Source of the DNA: Chloroflexota bacterium
Lineage (GTDB): Bacteria > Chloroflexota > Anaerolineae > Anaerolineales > Anaerolineaceae
Assembly (NCBI GenBank): GCA_016838895.1
Contig: JAEKNU010000043.1
Location: 1-36,539 of the forward strand
Direction of reading: 5' to 3'
Length of the DNA stretch: 36,539 nt
Shown: positions 7,769 to 15,465 of the stretch, piece by piece
Layout: every line of letters starts with the position of its first letter
Position numbering within the stretch: the first letter of the stretch is position 1
The notes under the pieces: model-generated
What the model saw: the letters and a program-made list of their open reading frames with translations, nothing else
The model's database searches: none
Told to the model about the DNA's origin: nothing
Translations under genes and position numbers: made by a program

Positions 7769-8157
7769 GTACATTTTCAGCAGCCAATCTGGTTCCTGGT
7801 CTCCAGGCAACATTTAATAAAACCATTTCCGAGCAAGAATCAAAGCTCTATGCTGGTCTGATTCAGGTGAATTCGCAAACATCAGAGGATCAGCAGGACA
7901 CGCACCATCATCATCTCTTCATGATTGGTCTGGTGGGCGACTGGCTTGATCAATTAATTCCGGATTCCCATGCACAATGTGTCAATATCCATTACGAATT
8001 TCTTTCTTCTATCCAAATCCAAGACAACATTGAAACCATCATCGAATTGGTAGAGATAGATGAGATAAAACATCTGGTGACCTACAGAATAAACTGTTTC
8101 AATCAATCCAAAAATCAGGTCATCACCGGACAGGCAGTCATGCTTGTTTCACGATAG
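7765..8157 (+). CDS. MaoC-like hotdog protein without the hydratase Asp/His
   Basis: 130 residues. The opening PGLQATFNKTISEQESKLYAGL, broken here at its usual conserved points (phobic-x-K-T-hydroxyl-E), and the end ITGQAVMLV resemble (R)-specific enoyl-CoA hydratases of the MaoC/PhaJ type; the middle carries a short HHHH stretch. The catalytic GDxNPLH motif of PhaJ aligns with QVNSQTSE, so both the Asp and the His are absent. It may be a binding or regulatory hotdog domain, or a thioesterase-like derivative. The start is a TTG that overlaps the preceding TGA stop (TTGA), with GAGG at a suitable distance; no ATG occurs near the expected N-terminus. Family assignment is moderate. Confidence 0.55.
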   Translation: MSTFSAANLVPGLQATFNKTISEQESKLYAGLIQVNSQTSEDQQDTHHHHLFMIGLVGDWLDQLIPDSHAQCVNIHYEFLSSIQIQDNIETIIELVEIDEIKHLVTYRINCFNQSKNQVITGQAVMLVSR

Positions 8158-8257
8158 GAAAACAATCAGCTCAGATGCGGAGGTGTAAAGGAACAGTATA
8201 TCAGGTTAGTTTTGATCACCTATTGATTTTGCTATAAAATAATTGGAGGAGAGATTC

Positions 8258-9622
8258 ATGAAAAAATTTACAACGATCTTAAGTTTGTTAGCGATAATGG
8301 CGATGCTACTGGGCGCCTGCGCAACTGCAACCCCAACGGCAGTTGAAGAACCAGCCAACGCTGTGGTTGAAGAAGCTGCACCTGCAGAAGAAGTTGTTGA
8401 AGAAGCTCCCGCAGAACCCGAAATGGAATTAGGTCCGGTATTGAAAGTTGGCCAAATTACATCGGCTTCCGGGGCGTTTGCTCTTTACAGCCAGCAGCAA
8501 GTTCGTGGTTTTGAAATCGGTCTGGAATATGCTTCCGGCGGCAAACAGGATGCTGAAGGCCGCTACATTATTGCCAACCGTCCCGTTGAAGTATTGATCG
8601 GCGATGATGAATTGAATCCTGAAAAAGGTGTTCAAATTGCCCGTGAATTCATCGAAAAAGACGGCGTAGAAATTTTACAAGGTCCGGTAAGTTCCAGTGT
8701 GGCTGTAGCCTTGACCACAGTAGCCCTTGAAAATAAGATGTTGCTGATGATTGACCCGGCAGCCTCTGCTTTCACCACCGGTGAAAACTTCAATCCGTAT
8801 GTTTTCCGTACCAGCCGTACAAACTATGATGATACACTTGTCATTGCCAAGTATCTGGTTGAGAATGTTGGCTCAAAATTTGCCCACATCGGTATGGACA
8901 GCGCCTTCGGACAGGGTTCAGGCGCAGCTTTGAAATTCTCAGTTGAAAAATATAATGGCGAAGTTGTCGCTGATATCTATGCTCCTGCTGATACCACTGA
9001 TTTCACCCCTTATATCCAACAGGCTATGGATTCCGGCGCCGACTGCTTATTCCTGACCTGGGCTGGCATTGGTTATGTAACTTTGTTCCAACAGTTGGCT
9101 GATTTAGGCACCCTGGATCAGATGCAGGTAGCCACCGGTTATGGTGACAATGCTTCATTTGCTGCTGTATACGGCGCTGCCATTGATCAGATCGGTTTGA
9201 ATGTGTATCATTACACCGTTCCTGAAACCGAAGTGAACGATTACCTGGTAAGCCGTCATATGGAATTATACAACGAACCCCCGGATCTCTTCACTGCTGG
9301 TGGTATGACATCCGCTATCGCCCTGGCTGACGCATTGGAAGTTACCGCTGGTGATGCTTCAGGTGATGCACTGATCTTAGCTTTGGAAGGTTTACAATTT
9401 GAAGGCCCCAAAGGCACCTACTACATCCGCCCCGGCGATCATGTCTGTGAACAACCCATGAACATTCTCAAACTGGTTGACATCAATCCGGATACGGATG
9501 GTGACGGCGTAAATGATTACAAATTCTTCGAGACTATATATGTCAGCGCTTTTGATGAATTGGATGTACCCTGTACATTGACCGGTGATTATGTGTCCCG
9601 CTGTGAGATGAACGTAAAATAA
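8258..9622 (+). CDS. HAAT-type ABC transporter substrate-binding lipoprotein
   Basis: 454 residues. A signal peptide ends in the lipobox LLGAC (C21), followed by a TP/EA-rich tether to about residue 65 and a Peripla_BP_6 (LivJ/LivK-like) ligand-binding fold beginning at LKVGQITSASGAFALYSQQ. It would sit on the outer face of the membrane and deliver substrate to the permease at 11209-13851. In this family ligands include branched-chain amino acids, amides, urea and aromatic acids; the sequence does not identify which. Its place directly behind the acyl-CoA genes suggests the ligand feeds that pathway. A strong GGAGGAGAG at 8245-8253 fixes ATG 8258. A stable hairpin follows the gene, as often seen where the binding protein is made in excess. 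Confidence 0.88.
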   Translation: MKKFTTILSLLAIMAMLLGACATATPTAVEEPANAVVEEAAPAEEVVEEAPAEPEMELGPVLKVGQITSASGAFALYSQQQVRGFEIGLEYASGGKQDAEGRYIIANRPVEVLIGDDELNPEKGVQIAREFIEKDGVEILQGPVSSSVAVALTTVALENKMLLMIDPAASAFTTGENFNPYVFRTSRTNYDDTLVIAKYLVENVGSKFAHIGMDSAFGQGSGAALKFSVEKYNGEVVADIYAPADTTDFTPYIQQAMDSGADCLFLTWAGIGYVTLFQQLADLGTLDQMQVATGYGDNASFAAVYGAAIDQIGLNVYHYTVPETEVNDYLVSRHMELYNEPPDLFTAGGMTSAIALADALEVTAGDASGDALILALEGLQFEGPKGTYYIRPGDHVCEQPMNILKLVDINPDTDGDGVNDYKFFETIYVSAFDELDVPCTLTGDYVSRCEMNVK

Positions 9623-9644
9623 ACTTAAACTGAATAGGTTTCAA

Positions 9645-9676
9645 GTCGTTAGGGATGAGCCTTCATCTCTAACGAC
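9645..9676 (+). promoter_or_regulatory. Intra-operon stem-loop after the binding-protein gene
   Basis: A 14-bp stem (GTCGTTAGGGATGA with TCATCTCTAACGAC, one G-U pair) has a GCCT loop and no U-run behind it. This suits a 3'-end stabilising or partially attenuating hairpin rather than a full terminator. Such elements typically raise binding-protein mRNA above that of the ATPase and permease genes. Confidence 0.6.
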
Positions 9677-9700
9677 TATCTTAATAAAAAGGAAAACTGG

Positions 9701-10492
9701 ATGGAGTCTGAAAAACAACCCCTTCTGGAAGCGCAGCAACTTCGAAAAGTTTTTGGTGGGTTGGTGGCTGTAGACGATGTGTCTGTTGAAATTCAACGGC
9801 ACACGCTTCATTCCATCATTGGCCCAAATGGCGCCGGAAAAACAACATTATTTAATATGATCTCTGGTGTTATGCGGCCTACTCGAGGCCATGTGATCTT
9901 TAAAGGTCAGGAGATCACCCATCTGCCAACACACCAAATTGCTCATTTAGGTATTGGCAGGTCATTTCAAATCACAAATATCTTTCCCACCCTTTCCGTT
10001 TTAGAGAGTATGCGCTTATCTGCACAGGCCATGGGAAAAGATAATTTCCGTCTATTTCAGGATGTGGATCATTTTAAACGGTATTTAAACCAGGCGGAAG
10101 AAATCATTGATCTGGTTGGGCTGCATGGCAAAGAAGATGCTTCTGCAGCCAGTTTGTCGCATGGAGAAAAACGCAAATTGGAAATCGGTATCATGCTGGC
10201 CTCCTCGCCCGAATTGCTCCTGCTTGATGAACCAACGGCAGGCATGTCCAGTGAACAAGTACCGGATTTGTTAGAGATCATTCGCAAAATTCGTGAGATG
10301 GGCAACAAAACAATCGTATTGGTTGAACATCGCATGGACATGGTCATGAGTATCTCTGATCGTATTACAGTGATGCATTTAGGGAATGTCCTTGCAGAAG
10401 GCAACCCCAAAGAAATTGCCAACACACAATCCGTTCAGGACGCTTACCTCGGAGCACTTTACGGCGAACTGACCGAGAAATCGGAGGCTTGA
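9701..10492 (+). CDS. livG: HAAT ABC transporter ATPase (LivG type)
   Basis: 263 residues. Walker A is GPNGAGKTT (41-49), the signature LSHGEKRKLEI (about 152-162; LSHGE in place of LSGGQ is common in LivG), Walker B LLLLDEP and the H-loop histidine H210 (VEH). It couples ATP hydrolysis to transport together with the second ATPase at 10493. The next gene starts at the base following its TGA stop. The nearest similar protein in the window is that second ATPase. Confidence 0.9.
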   Translation: MESEKQPLLEAQQLRKVFGGLVAVDDVSVEIQRHTLHSIIGPNGAGKTTLFNMISGVMRPTRGHVIFKGQEITHLPTHQIAHLGIGRSFQITNIFPTLSVLESMRLSAQAMGKDNFRLFQDVDHFKRYLNQAEEIIDLVGLHGKEDASAASLSHGEKRKLEIGIMLASSPELLLLDEPTAGMSSEQVPDLLEIIRKIREMGNKTIVLVEHRMDMVMSISDRITVMHLGNVLAEGNPKEIANTQSVQDAYLGALYGELTEKSEA

Positions 10493-11212
10493 ATGGAAAA
10501 TATCCTCACAGTAGATGGTATTCATACTTTCATTGGTCAATTCCATATTCTGGAAGGGGTTTCCTTAACCATACCGAAAGGGCAAATCACCGTTTTGCTT
10601 GGCCGCAATGGTGCCGGAAAAACAACCACCTTAAAATCCATTCTGGGACTTACTCCACCCCGCGACGGGAAAATCACTTTCGACGGACAGGAAATTGAGG
10701 GTAAACGCGCCTATGATATCGCTAATCTTGGGATTGGCTATGTGCCTGAAAACAGAATTATCTTCAGCAATCTCTCCGTATTAGAAAACCTGAAAATTGC
10801 CGAGAAAAAACGCGGTGATCTGGATAAAAAATCGGATTTTATTTTTCAGCTATTCCCGGATTTAAAACGACTTTACAAATTGCCCGGTAATCATTTGTCC
10901 GGCGGACAACAGCAAATGCTGGCCGTCGCGCGCGCGCTGGTTACCGATAATAAATTATTACTGATCGACGAACCCAGTGAAGGCCTGGCACCCATCCTGA
11001 TTGAACAAATGATGGAAGCCATTAAAGAATTAAGTAAAACAACCACGATATTACTGGTTGAACAAAACTTCATTATGGCCAGTAAACTGGGACAGCAGTA
11101 TTACATCATTGATGATGGCGCAACCGTGATGAATGGTGAAATGAACGAATTAATTTCAAATACGGAAGTGATTAAACGCTATCTTGGCGTATCCATTGGA
11201 GGTGTCAAATGA
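10493..11212 (+). CDS. livF: HAAT ABC transporter ATPase (LivF type)
   Basis: 239 residues. Walker A is GRNGAGKTT (37-45), the signature LSGGQQQ (135-141), Walker B LLLIDEPSEGLAP, and the H-loop position reads VEQNF, the Gln variant usual in LivF. The ribosome binding site GGAGG lies at the end of the preceding gene. The stop overlaps the permease ATG as ATGA. It completes the ATPase heterodimer of the importer. Confidence 0.9.
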   Translation: MENILTVDGIHTFIGQFHILEGVSLTIPKGQITVLLGRNGAGKTTTLKSILGLTPPRDGKITFDGQEIEGKRAYDIANLGIGYVPENRIIFSNLSVLENLKIAEKKRGDLDKKSDFIFQLFPDLKRLYKLPGNHLSGGQQQMLAVARALVTDNKLLLIDEPSEGLAPILIEQMMEAIKELSKTTTILLVEQNFIMASKLGQQYYIIDDGATVMNGEMNELISNTEVIKRYLGVSIGGVK

Positions 11213-12702
11213 AACAAAACGTTCAATGGAAACAAGCCATTCCCGGACTGATGATTGCGGCTGCGATTTTATTGCTGAGTTTGGCGGGTATCAATTACAT
11301 GGGGCAGGAATCCTTTGTGCGCACCACCCTATCCGGATTAACCATTGGCGCCCTGTATTTCATGGTTGCCTCAGGTTTGACCATCATCTTCGGATTAATG
11401 GACGTACTTAATTTTGCGCATGGCGCCATGTTCATGACCGGTGCCTACATCGGCTGGCAATTCTATACCAATCCGACCTTTCTTTTCGGACTGTTCCCGC
11501 TCATCCTGGCCTTTATGCTGGGTATAGCCACTAGTGCCTTATGGCTGAAGTACACCACCCGCATGAAGATATCCGCAAGCTGGCAGCCTCGCATTCGCAA
11601 TTTGTTAATTCTTGGCGGATGTATAGTAGGTATCTGGGGAATTTGGGGCCTTGATATTTTGGGTCTGGCAGAAACAGCCTTGGTTGCCGCCATGATGGCA
11701 GGCAATCCGCTGGGTGAAATCAGTGCCCAGGAACCTTTATCCATATTCTGGATGCGCCCGGTTTTACTGGCTTTGGCAGGCATGCTGATTGCCTTTGCAT
11801 CAGCTCGCCCCGGCGATCATACACAAATCGTCCCCAAAGGTAAACAATGGTCAACCTGGATTCAGGTGGCTGCCTTATTCCTGCTGACCATCATAGCGAC
11901 CATCGTACGCGAATCAGGGCCGATCGCTGTGTTAACCATGAATGCCAACTTGCGCTTTTTCCTGGCGCTCATCATCGGCGCCGCAGCCGGTGCCGGATTG
12001 GGTACCATCGTGGAAGTCAGCTTGATTCGCCCGCTGTATTCCAGACCCTTCTATATCGTACTGGTGACACTGGGTATCGGTTATGTGCTCAGGGAAGTTG
12101 TGCAATTGCTCTGGGGTCCGGTGGCATATGCCATGGCCAGACCGCCCGCTTTTGCTCAGCCCGGAAAAGCAGAGAACTTGTTTGCCTGGCTATCAGGCAA
12201 TAATTTGACCGTCGATATATTAGGGGTAACCTTCCCCAGTTACCGCATCTTCATTATTGTCCTGGGTGTCTTGATGCTGATTGGCCTGGCGATATTAATG
12301 CGCTACAGCCGACTGGGTATGATCATCCGGGCAGGTGTGCAGGACCGTCAGATGGTAGAAGCCCTGGGTATCAACGTGCGCCGAATTTTCTCGATTGTTT
12401 TTGCAATGGGTATTGGCCTGGCCGCTTTAGGCGGCATTGGTGCTGCGCCGTTTATTCCGGTACAGCCCAACATGGGCGATGTTTACCAGCTTCAGGGATT
12501 TATCGTGGTCGTGATTGGCGGCATGGGAAGCTATGGCGGTGCAGCCATTGGCGCCCTGCTGTTGGGAATGGCACGCGCCTTTGGTGATTTCCTGTGTCTA
12601 AAATTCTCGCTCTCCCCAGCCATTGCTGAAGCCTCAACGGTAATTATCATGGCAATCATTTTGCTCGTGCGGCCTTCCGGTTTATTGGGAAAAAAGGAGT
12701 AA
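11209..12702 (+). CDS. livH: HAAT ABC transporter permease (LivH type) with a large membrane insertion
   Basis: 497 residues, versus roughly 290-310 for ordinary LivH. The N-terminal core (residues 40-83, GALYFMVASGLTIIFGLMDV then LNFAHG) and the C-terminal core (from about 251, EVSLIRPLYSRPFY through the EAA-like GINVRRIF loop and LLVRPSGLLG) are normal. Between them lie about 165 extra residues with several hydrophobic segments (about 90-113, 130-165, 183-200 and 215-233), so four or so additional membrane passes are likely. The ATGA overlap with livF indicates coupled translation. No frameshift or stop interrupts it, so the insertion is part of a functional gene. Longer LivH proteins may occur in related bacteria; this needs comparison. 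Confidence 0.85.
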   Translation: MKQNVQWKQAIPGLMIAAAILLLSLAGINYMGQESFVRTTLSGLTIGALYFMVASGLTIIFGLMDVLNFAHGAMFMTGAYIGWQFYTNPTFLFGLFPLILAFMLGIATSALWLKYTTRMKISASWQPRIRNLLILGGCIVGIWGIWGLDILGLAETALVAAMMAGNPLGEISAQEPLSIFWMRPVLLALAGMLIAFASARPGDHTQIVPKGKQWSTWIQVAALFLLTIIATIVRESGPIAVLTMNANLRFFLALIIGAAAGAGLGTIVEVSLIRPLYSRPFYIVLVTLGIGYVLREVVQLLWGPVAYAMARPPAFAQPGKAENLFAWLSGNNLTVDILGVTFPSYRIFIIVLGVLMLIGLAILMRYSRLGMIIRAGVQDRQMVEALGINVRRIFSIVFAMGIGLAALGGIGAAPFIPVQPNMGDVYQLQGFIVVVIGGMGSYGGAAIGALLLGMARAFGDFLCLKFSLSPAIAEASTVIIMAIILLVRPSGLLGKKE

Positions 12703-12705
12703 GTC

Positions 12706-13851
12706 ATGCCAGCAATCAATAACGAATCTGCTCCAAAGAAAACCTCTACCGGATATGATTTTTCGAAGATCAAAAAAGACCTTTCATTGCTGATTTTCCT
12801 GGCCGTTCTGGTCATGTTTCCGTTCATATTTGGTTGGATCACCGGGACATCCCCGGTTGACGGACCTTCCAAATACTGGCAGGGACAATTAATCACCTTC
12901 TTCATTCTGGCTGTATACGCCATGAGTTACGACCTGCTAATTGGATACACCGGGATTCTTTCCTTTGGACATGCGGCATTCTACGGCAGCGGTGCGTATA
13001 CGATCGCGATATTTTACAAGCACATCGTTCCGCGGCTGGTAGAAGAGGGTCAGTTTTCTGTTGTGATTGGCTCTATTGATCTGACCGAGGCAATACTGTT
13101 CATCTTTGTCTTACTGATCGTTTGTCTGATCTGCATTTTACTAGGCCTGCTGTTTGGCGCAGTAGCCATTCGGGTCAAGGGTGTCTACTTTGCCATGATC
13201 ACCCTGGCCATGGCCGATGCTCTGTATATTCTGAGCAAAGCCACGGACTTTGTCAAATGGACTGGCGCCGATGAAGGATTGCACGGCATCCCTGTACCGG
13301 AATGGATCAATCCCAATGCACACCGCTTGCGTTTCTATTTCATCGCCTTGATCTTTCTGGTGTTCATTTTCCTGCTGCTGCGGCGTATTGTCAATTCTCC
13401 GACTGGGAAAGTTTTTGTTGCTATTCGGGAAAATGAGAGTCGTTCCAAAATGATTGGTTATAATCCGGGTGTGTATCGCACCATGGCTTTCATCGTCAGT
13501 GGTGTCATTGCCGGATTGGCTGGCAGCATGAGCGCCGTTTGGAACCTGGGCGCAACCACCACCATGACCAGTTCCCTGACAACCATCAATGCGCTGATTA
13601 TCACCATCTTGGGTGGTATGGGCACTTTGATCGGACCTGTATTGGGTTCCGGTATCATGCAGCTTATCTCACAATTCTTCTATCAATGGTTCGGTCCGCG
13701 CTGGCCATTGGTCTTTGGGTTGTTGTTTATCCTGCTGGTGATGTTCCTGCCGCACGGCATCGTCGGCACCTGGCGGCGTAAAAAACCAGAATGGAAAGCC
13801 GGTTGGGGTAGGATGTATAAATTGTTGAAAACGAATGAAGAGAAAGAATAA
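12706..13851 (+). CDS. livM: HAAT ABC transporter permease (LivM type)
   Basis: 381 residues, polytopic. The LivM hallmark SYDLLIGYTGILSFGHAAFY is near residue 70, the cytoplasmic coupling segment AIRENESRSKMIGYN is mid-C-terminal, and the C-terminal transmembrane block ends in LPHGIVGTWRRKK. The soluble N-terminus of about 28 residues is short and charged. It follows livH by three bases and is the last gene of the block; the perfect palindrome at 13901 ends transcription behind it. With livH it forms the translocation pore. Confidence 0.9.
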   Translation: MPAINNESAPKKTSTGYDFSKIKKDLSLLIFLAVLVMFPFIFGWITGTSPVDGPSKYWQGQLITFFILAVYAMSYDLLIGYTGILSFGHAAFYGSGAYTIAIFYKHIVPRLVEEGQFSVVIGSIDLTEAILFIFVLLIVCLICILLGLLFGAVAIRVKGVYFAMITLAMADALYILSKATDFVKWTGADEGLHGIPVPEWINPNAHRLRFYFIALIFLVFIFLLLRRIVNSPTGKVFVAIRENESRSKMIGYNPGVYRTMAFIVSGVIAGLAGSMSAVWNLGATTTMTSSLTTINALIITILGGMGTLIGPVLGSGIMQLISQFFYQWFGPRWPLVFGLLFILLVMFLPHGIVGTWRRKKPEWKAGWGRMYKLLKTNEEKE

Positions 13852-13900
13852 AATTATTTAGCCCAAAGGATTTTTGAAACCCAATGTTACTACCATTTAG

Positions 13901-13938
13901 CCAATATAGTGGAACAGCGCGCTGTTCCACTATATTGG
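13901..13938 (+). terminator. 38-bp perfect palindrome, terminator of the transport block
   Basis: CCAATATAGTGGAACAGCG is followed immediately by its exact reverse complement and then TTTTAATTAATTT. The 19-bp arms have no unpaired spacer in DNA; in RNA a few central bases would form the loop. The T-rich tract on the + side supports termination behind livM. Confidence 0.75.
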
Positions 13939-13977
13939 TTTTAATTAATTTGGAATTACATGAGAAAGCATTTTAAA

Positions 13978-14121
13978 TGTAGGTAAAGTTGAAGCGGAAA
14001 CTACCGCTGAACCCTGACATTTCCAGGTAGGTGTTCGTAATTCCTACTCGATCTCGTCGGATTTCGGAGCAGGAATCGCCTAATTCAACAATACTGTTAG
14101 GCACCTCAATACCGATCTACG
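13978..14121. repeat. TIR-bounded 144-bp repeat, copy A
   Basis: It begins TGTAGGT and ends CCGATCTACG, degenerate versions of the 10-bp termini of copy B. It keeps the core GAAGCGGAAACTACCGCTGA (13991-14010), which folds as AGCGG/CCGCT, and the later GTCGGATTTCGGAGCA segment. There is no coding capacity: the frame open in copy B is stopped here. Confidence 0.7.
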
Positions 14122-14223
14122 TAGAAATACGTCTCCTAAAAGGAAAAGTTAATGGCATTGTGTTTTCGAAACCCTTTGGGTCTATTCTTCCGATTATTTT
14201 CTACGTCAATATCTTGGCGGGAG

Positions 14224-14253
14224 ATCGCCACGGGCAAAAAGTGCCCTCACGAT
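14224..14253. repeat. Hairpin repeat family 1, copy 2
   Basis: ATCG/CGAT outer arms enclose GGGCA-AAAAG-TGCCC. A 41-bp stretch (14218-14258) matches 17542-17582 at 36 positions by eye, in the same orientation. Confidence 0.75.
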
Positions 14254-14375
14254 GACACGTTGGTTTTATTTGGTGGGATGGCAACCCATTACTTTTGGCT
14301 TATTACTTGCAAACATTGACCAGTCCTTTAATGAACTCGATTTCACGCAATTCTCTTTTTTTCGGCAATGCCCGG

Positions 14376-15251
14376 CTACTCATGCGCAATGACATGATTG
14401 CTGACCGAAAAAATCAACAACGTTGAACACAAATAAATCGGGAACCATAAAATCATGCTGGCTTCAATAACATGAAACGCCATCATCAGGAATATACCCG
14501 TTAATAACAAAATGGAAAGTAGTAGCGTAATCAGCGCAGCACGCGATAGATCCAAGAATTGTTTTTCATCGTACCATTCCGTGAGCTTCTCTTTACGTTT
14601 GATGTACAACCAGTACAACACGGCTAAACCATAAGGTAAGAATGCTACTACGCTGGAGAGAATGAACAAATCATCCATGTATGTATCGGGGACACCCATC
14701 ATTTTTAACGCGATCATACAAAAGAAGCCCAACAAGGCGGCGAATATGCCGACCTGATGCACGGTCAAGAACACGGCTTCATCTTTTTCAATGTGCTGTA
14801 TTTCCTGCTCTTGCTTTAGCTGTTTCCTTACCAGGCGAAATTGAACGATCATCAGCAAGGCAAAAATACTCAATAAGAGATGGTTGAAAAAGATAATATT
14901 CCATTCCCCTGAGCTGTCATGGCCAGCCTTCAATTCCTGACCGATATCCTGCAACATGACCACGCCCACGACCAGTAGAAAAAGGGCAAAGAAACCCAAT
15001 ACGAATGTAGCTGAACGCAGCAGGTTTTCATGTTTGAAGTACTTGAATTGATGAAATAGACTCGCCAAATTAAATAAAGTAACCAGCACCATCGCAATGA
15101 TGATAACTGCTACCAAAACCCCCACCCATTCTGCTGGTTGCAGCATATGCAGGCTGCTTCTGATAGTTGACAAAAGCAAAGAATTTATCACGACCAATAA
15201 AAGCAGAAGTACACTTACGATTCCAGAGAAATTATTCAGCTTTTTCATCAT
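14376..15251 (-). CDS. Polytopic membrane protein of unknown function (XRE partner)
   Basis: 291 residues with about eight hydrophobic segments in two similar halves separated by a charged loop (VRKQLKQEQEIQHIEKDEA, near 140-158). It resembles, in architecture only, the DUF2975-type membrane proteins encoded beside small XRE regulators in Firmicutes; it is longer and I do not recognise a defined family. Its start overlaps the XRE gene by 20 bases, with AGAGGAT as ribosome binding site inside that gene. It is the last gene of a three-gene minus-strand operon with the C25-like protein at 15462. It may sense or transmit a membrane signal for the regulator; this is inference. Confidence 0.7.
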   Translation of the reverse strand: MMKKLNNFSGIVSVLLLLLVVINSLLLSTIRSSLHMLQPAEWVGVLVAVIIIAMVLVTLFNLASLFHQFKYFKHENLLRSATFVLGFFALFLLVVGVVMLQDIGQELKAGHDSSGEWNIIFFNHLLLSIFALLMIVQFRLVRKQLKQEQEIQHIEKDEAVFLTVHQVGIFAALLGFFCMIALKMMGVPDTYMDDLFILSSVVAFLPYGLAVLYWLYIKRKEKLTEWYDEKQFLDLSRAALITLLLSILLLTGIFLMMAFHVIEASMILWFPIYLCSTLLIFSVSNHVIAHE

Positions 15252-15465
15252 TCAGATCCTCTTCATCATCAATATAAAAGATATCATCCACCGGCTTTCC
15301 ATAAAACCGTGCGATCTTAAGTGCCAGCAAGGTTGAGGGGACAAATTTCCCCTTTTCAATGGAGTGGATTGTCAGGCGGGTTACGCCGACCGCATTCGCC
15401 AGCGCCTGCTGCGTCATTTCTCCATGCTCGAATCGAAATTTTCTGACAAGATTACCCAGTTTCAA
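15232..15465 (-). CDS. Small XRE/Cro-type HTH regulator
   Basis: 77 residues. A single Cro/C1-type helix-turn-helix covers residues 17-56 (MTQQALANAVGVTRLTIHSI then EKGKFVPS), followed by a KPVDDIFYI segment and an acidic tail. Stand-alone proteins of this size (YozG type) typically repress their own operon together with a membrane partner. The start codon is TTG, overlapping the preceding TGA stop (TTGA), with a perfect AGGAGG seven bases upstream. The likely operator is the 16-bp palindrome at 17267-17282 in front of the operon. Confidence 0.85.
   Translation of the reverse strand: MKLGNLVRKFRFEHGEMTQQALANAVGVTRLTIHSIEKGKFVPSTLLALKIARFYGKPVDDIFYIDDEEDLNDEKAE

Larger units (their letters stand above)
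13852..14375. other. Gene-free stretch with terminator and two repeat families
   Basis: It contains the 38-bp palindrome (13901-13938), a complete copy of the TIR-bounded repeat (13978-14121) and copy 2 of the hairpin repeat (14224-14253). A frame at 14031-14255 merely runs across the repeats. No gene is seen. Confidence 0.75.

Noticed and set aside
8212..8240. TTGATC-17-TAAAAT promoter before the binding-protein gene
   Set aside because: The start of transcription would fall inside the ribosome binding site at 8245-8253, so it is not convincing; read-through from upstream is simpler.
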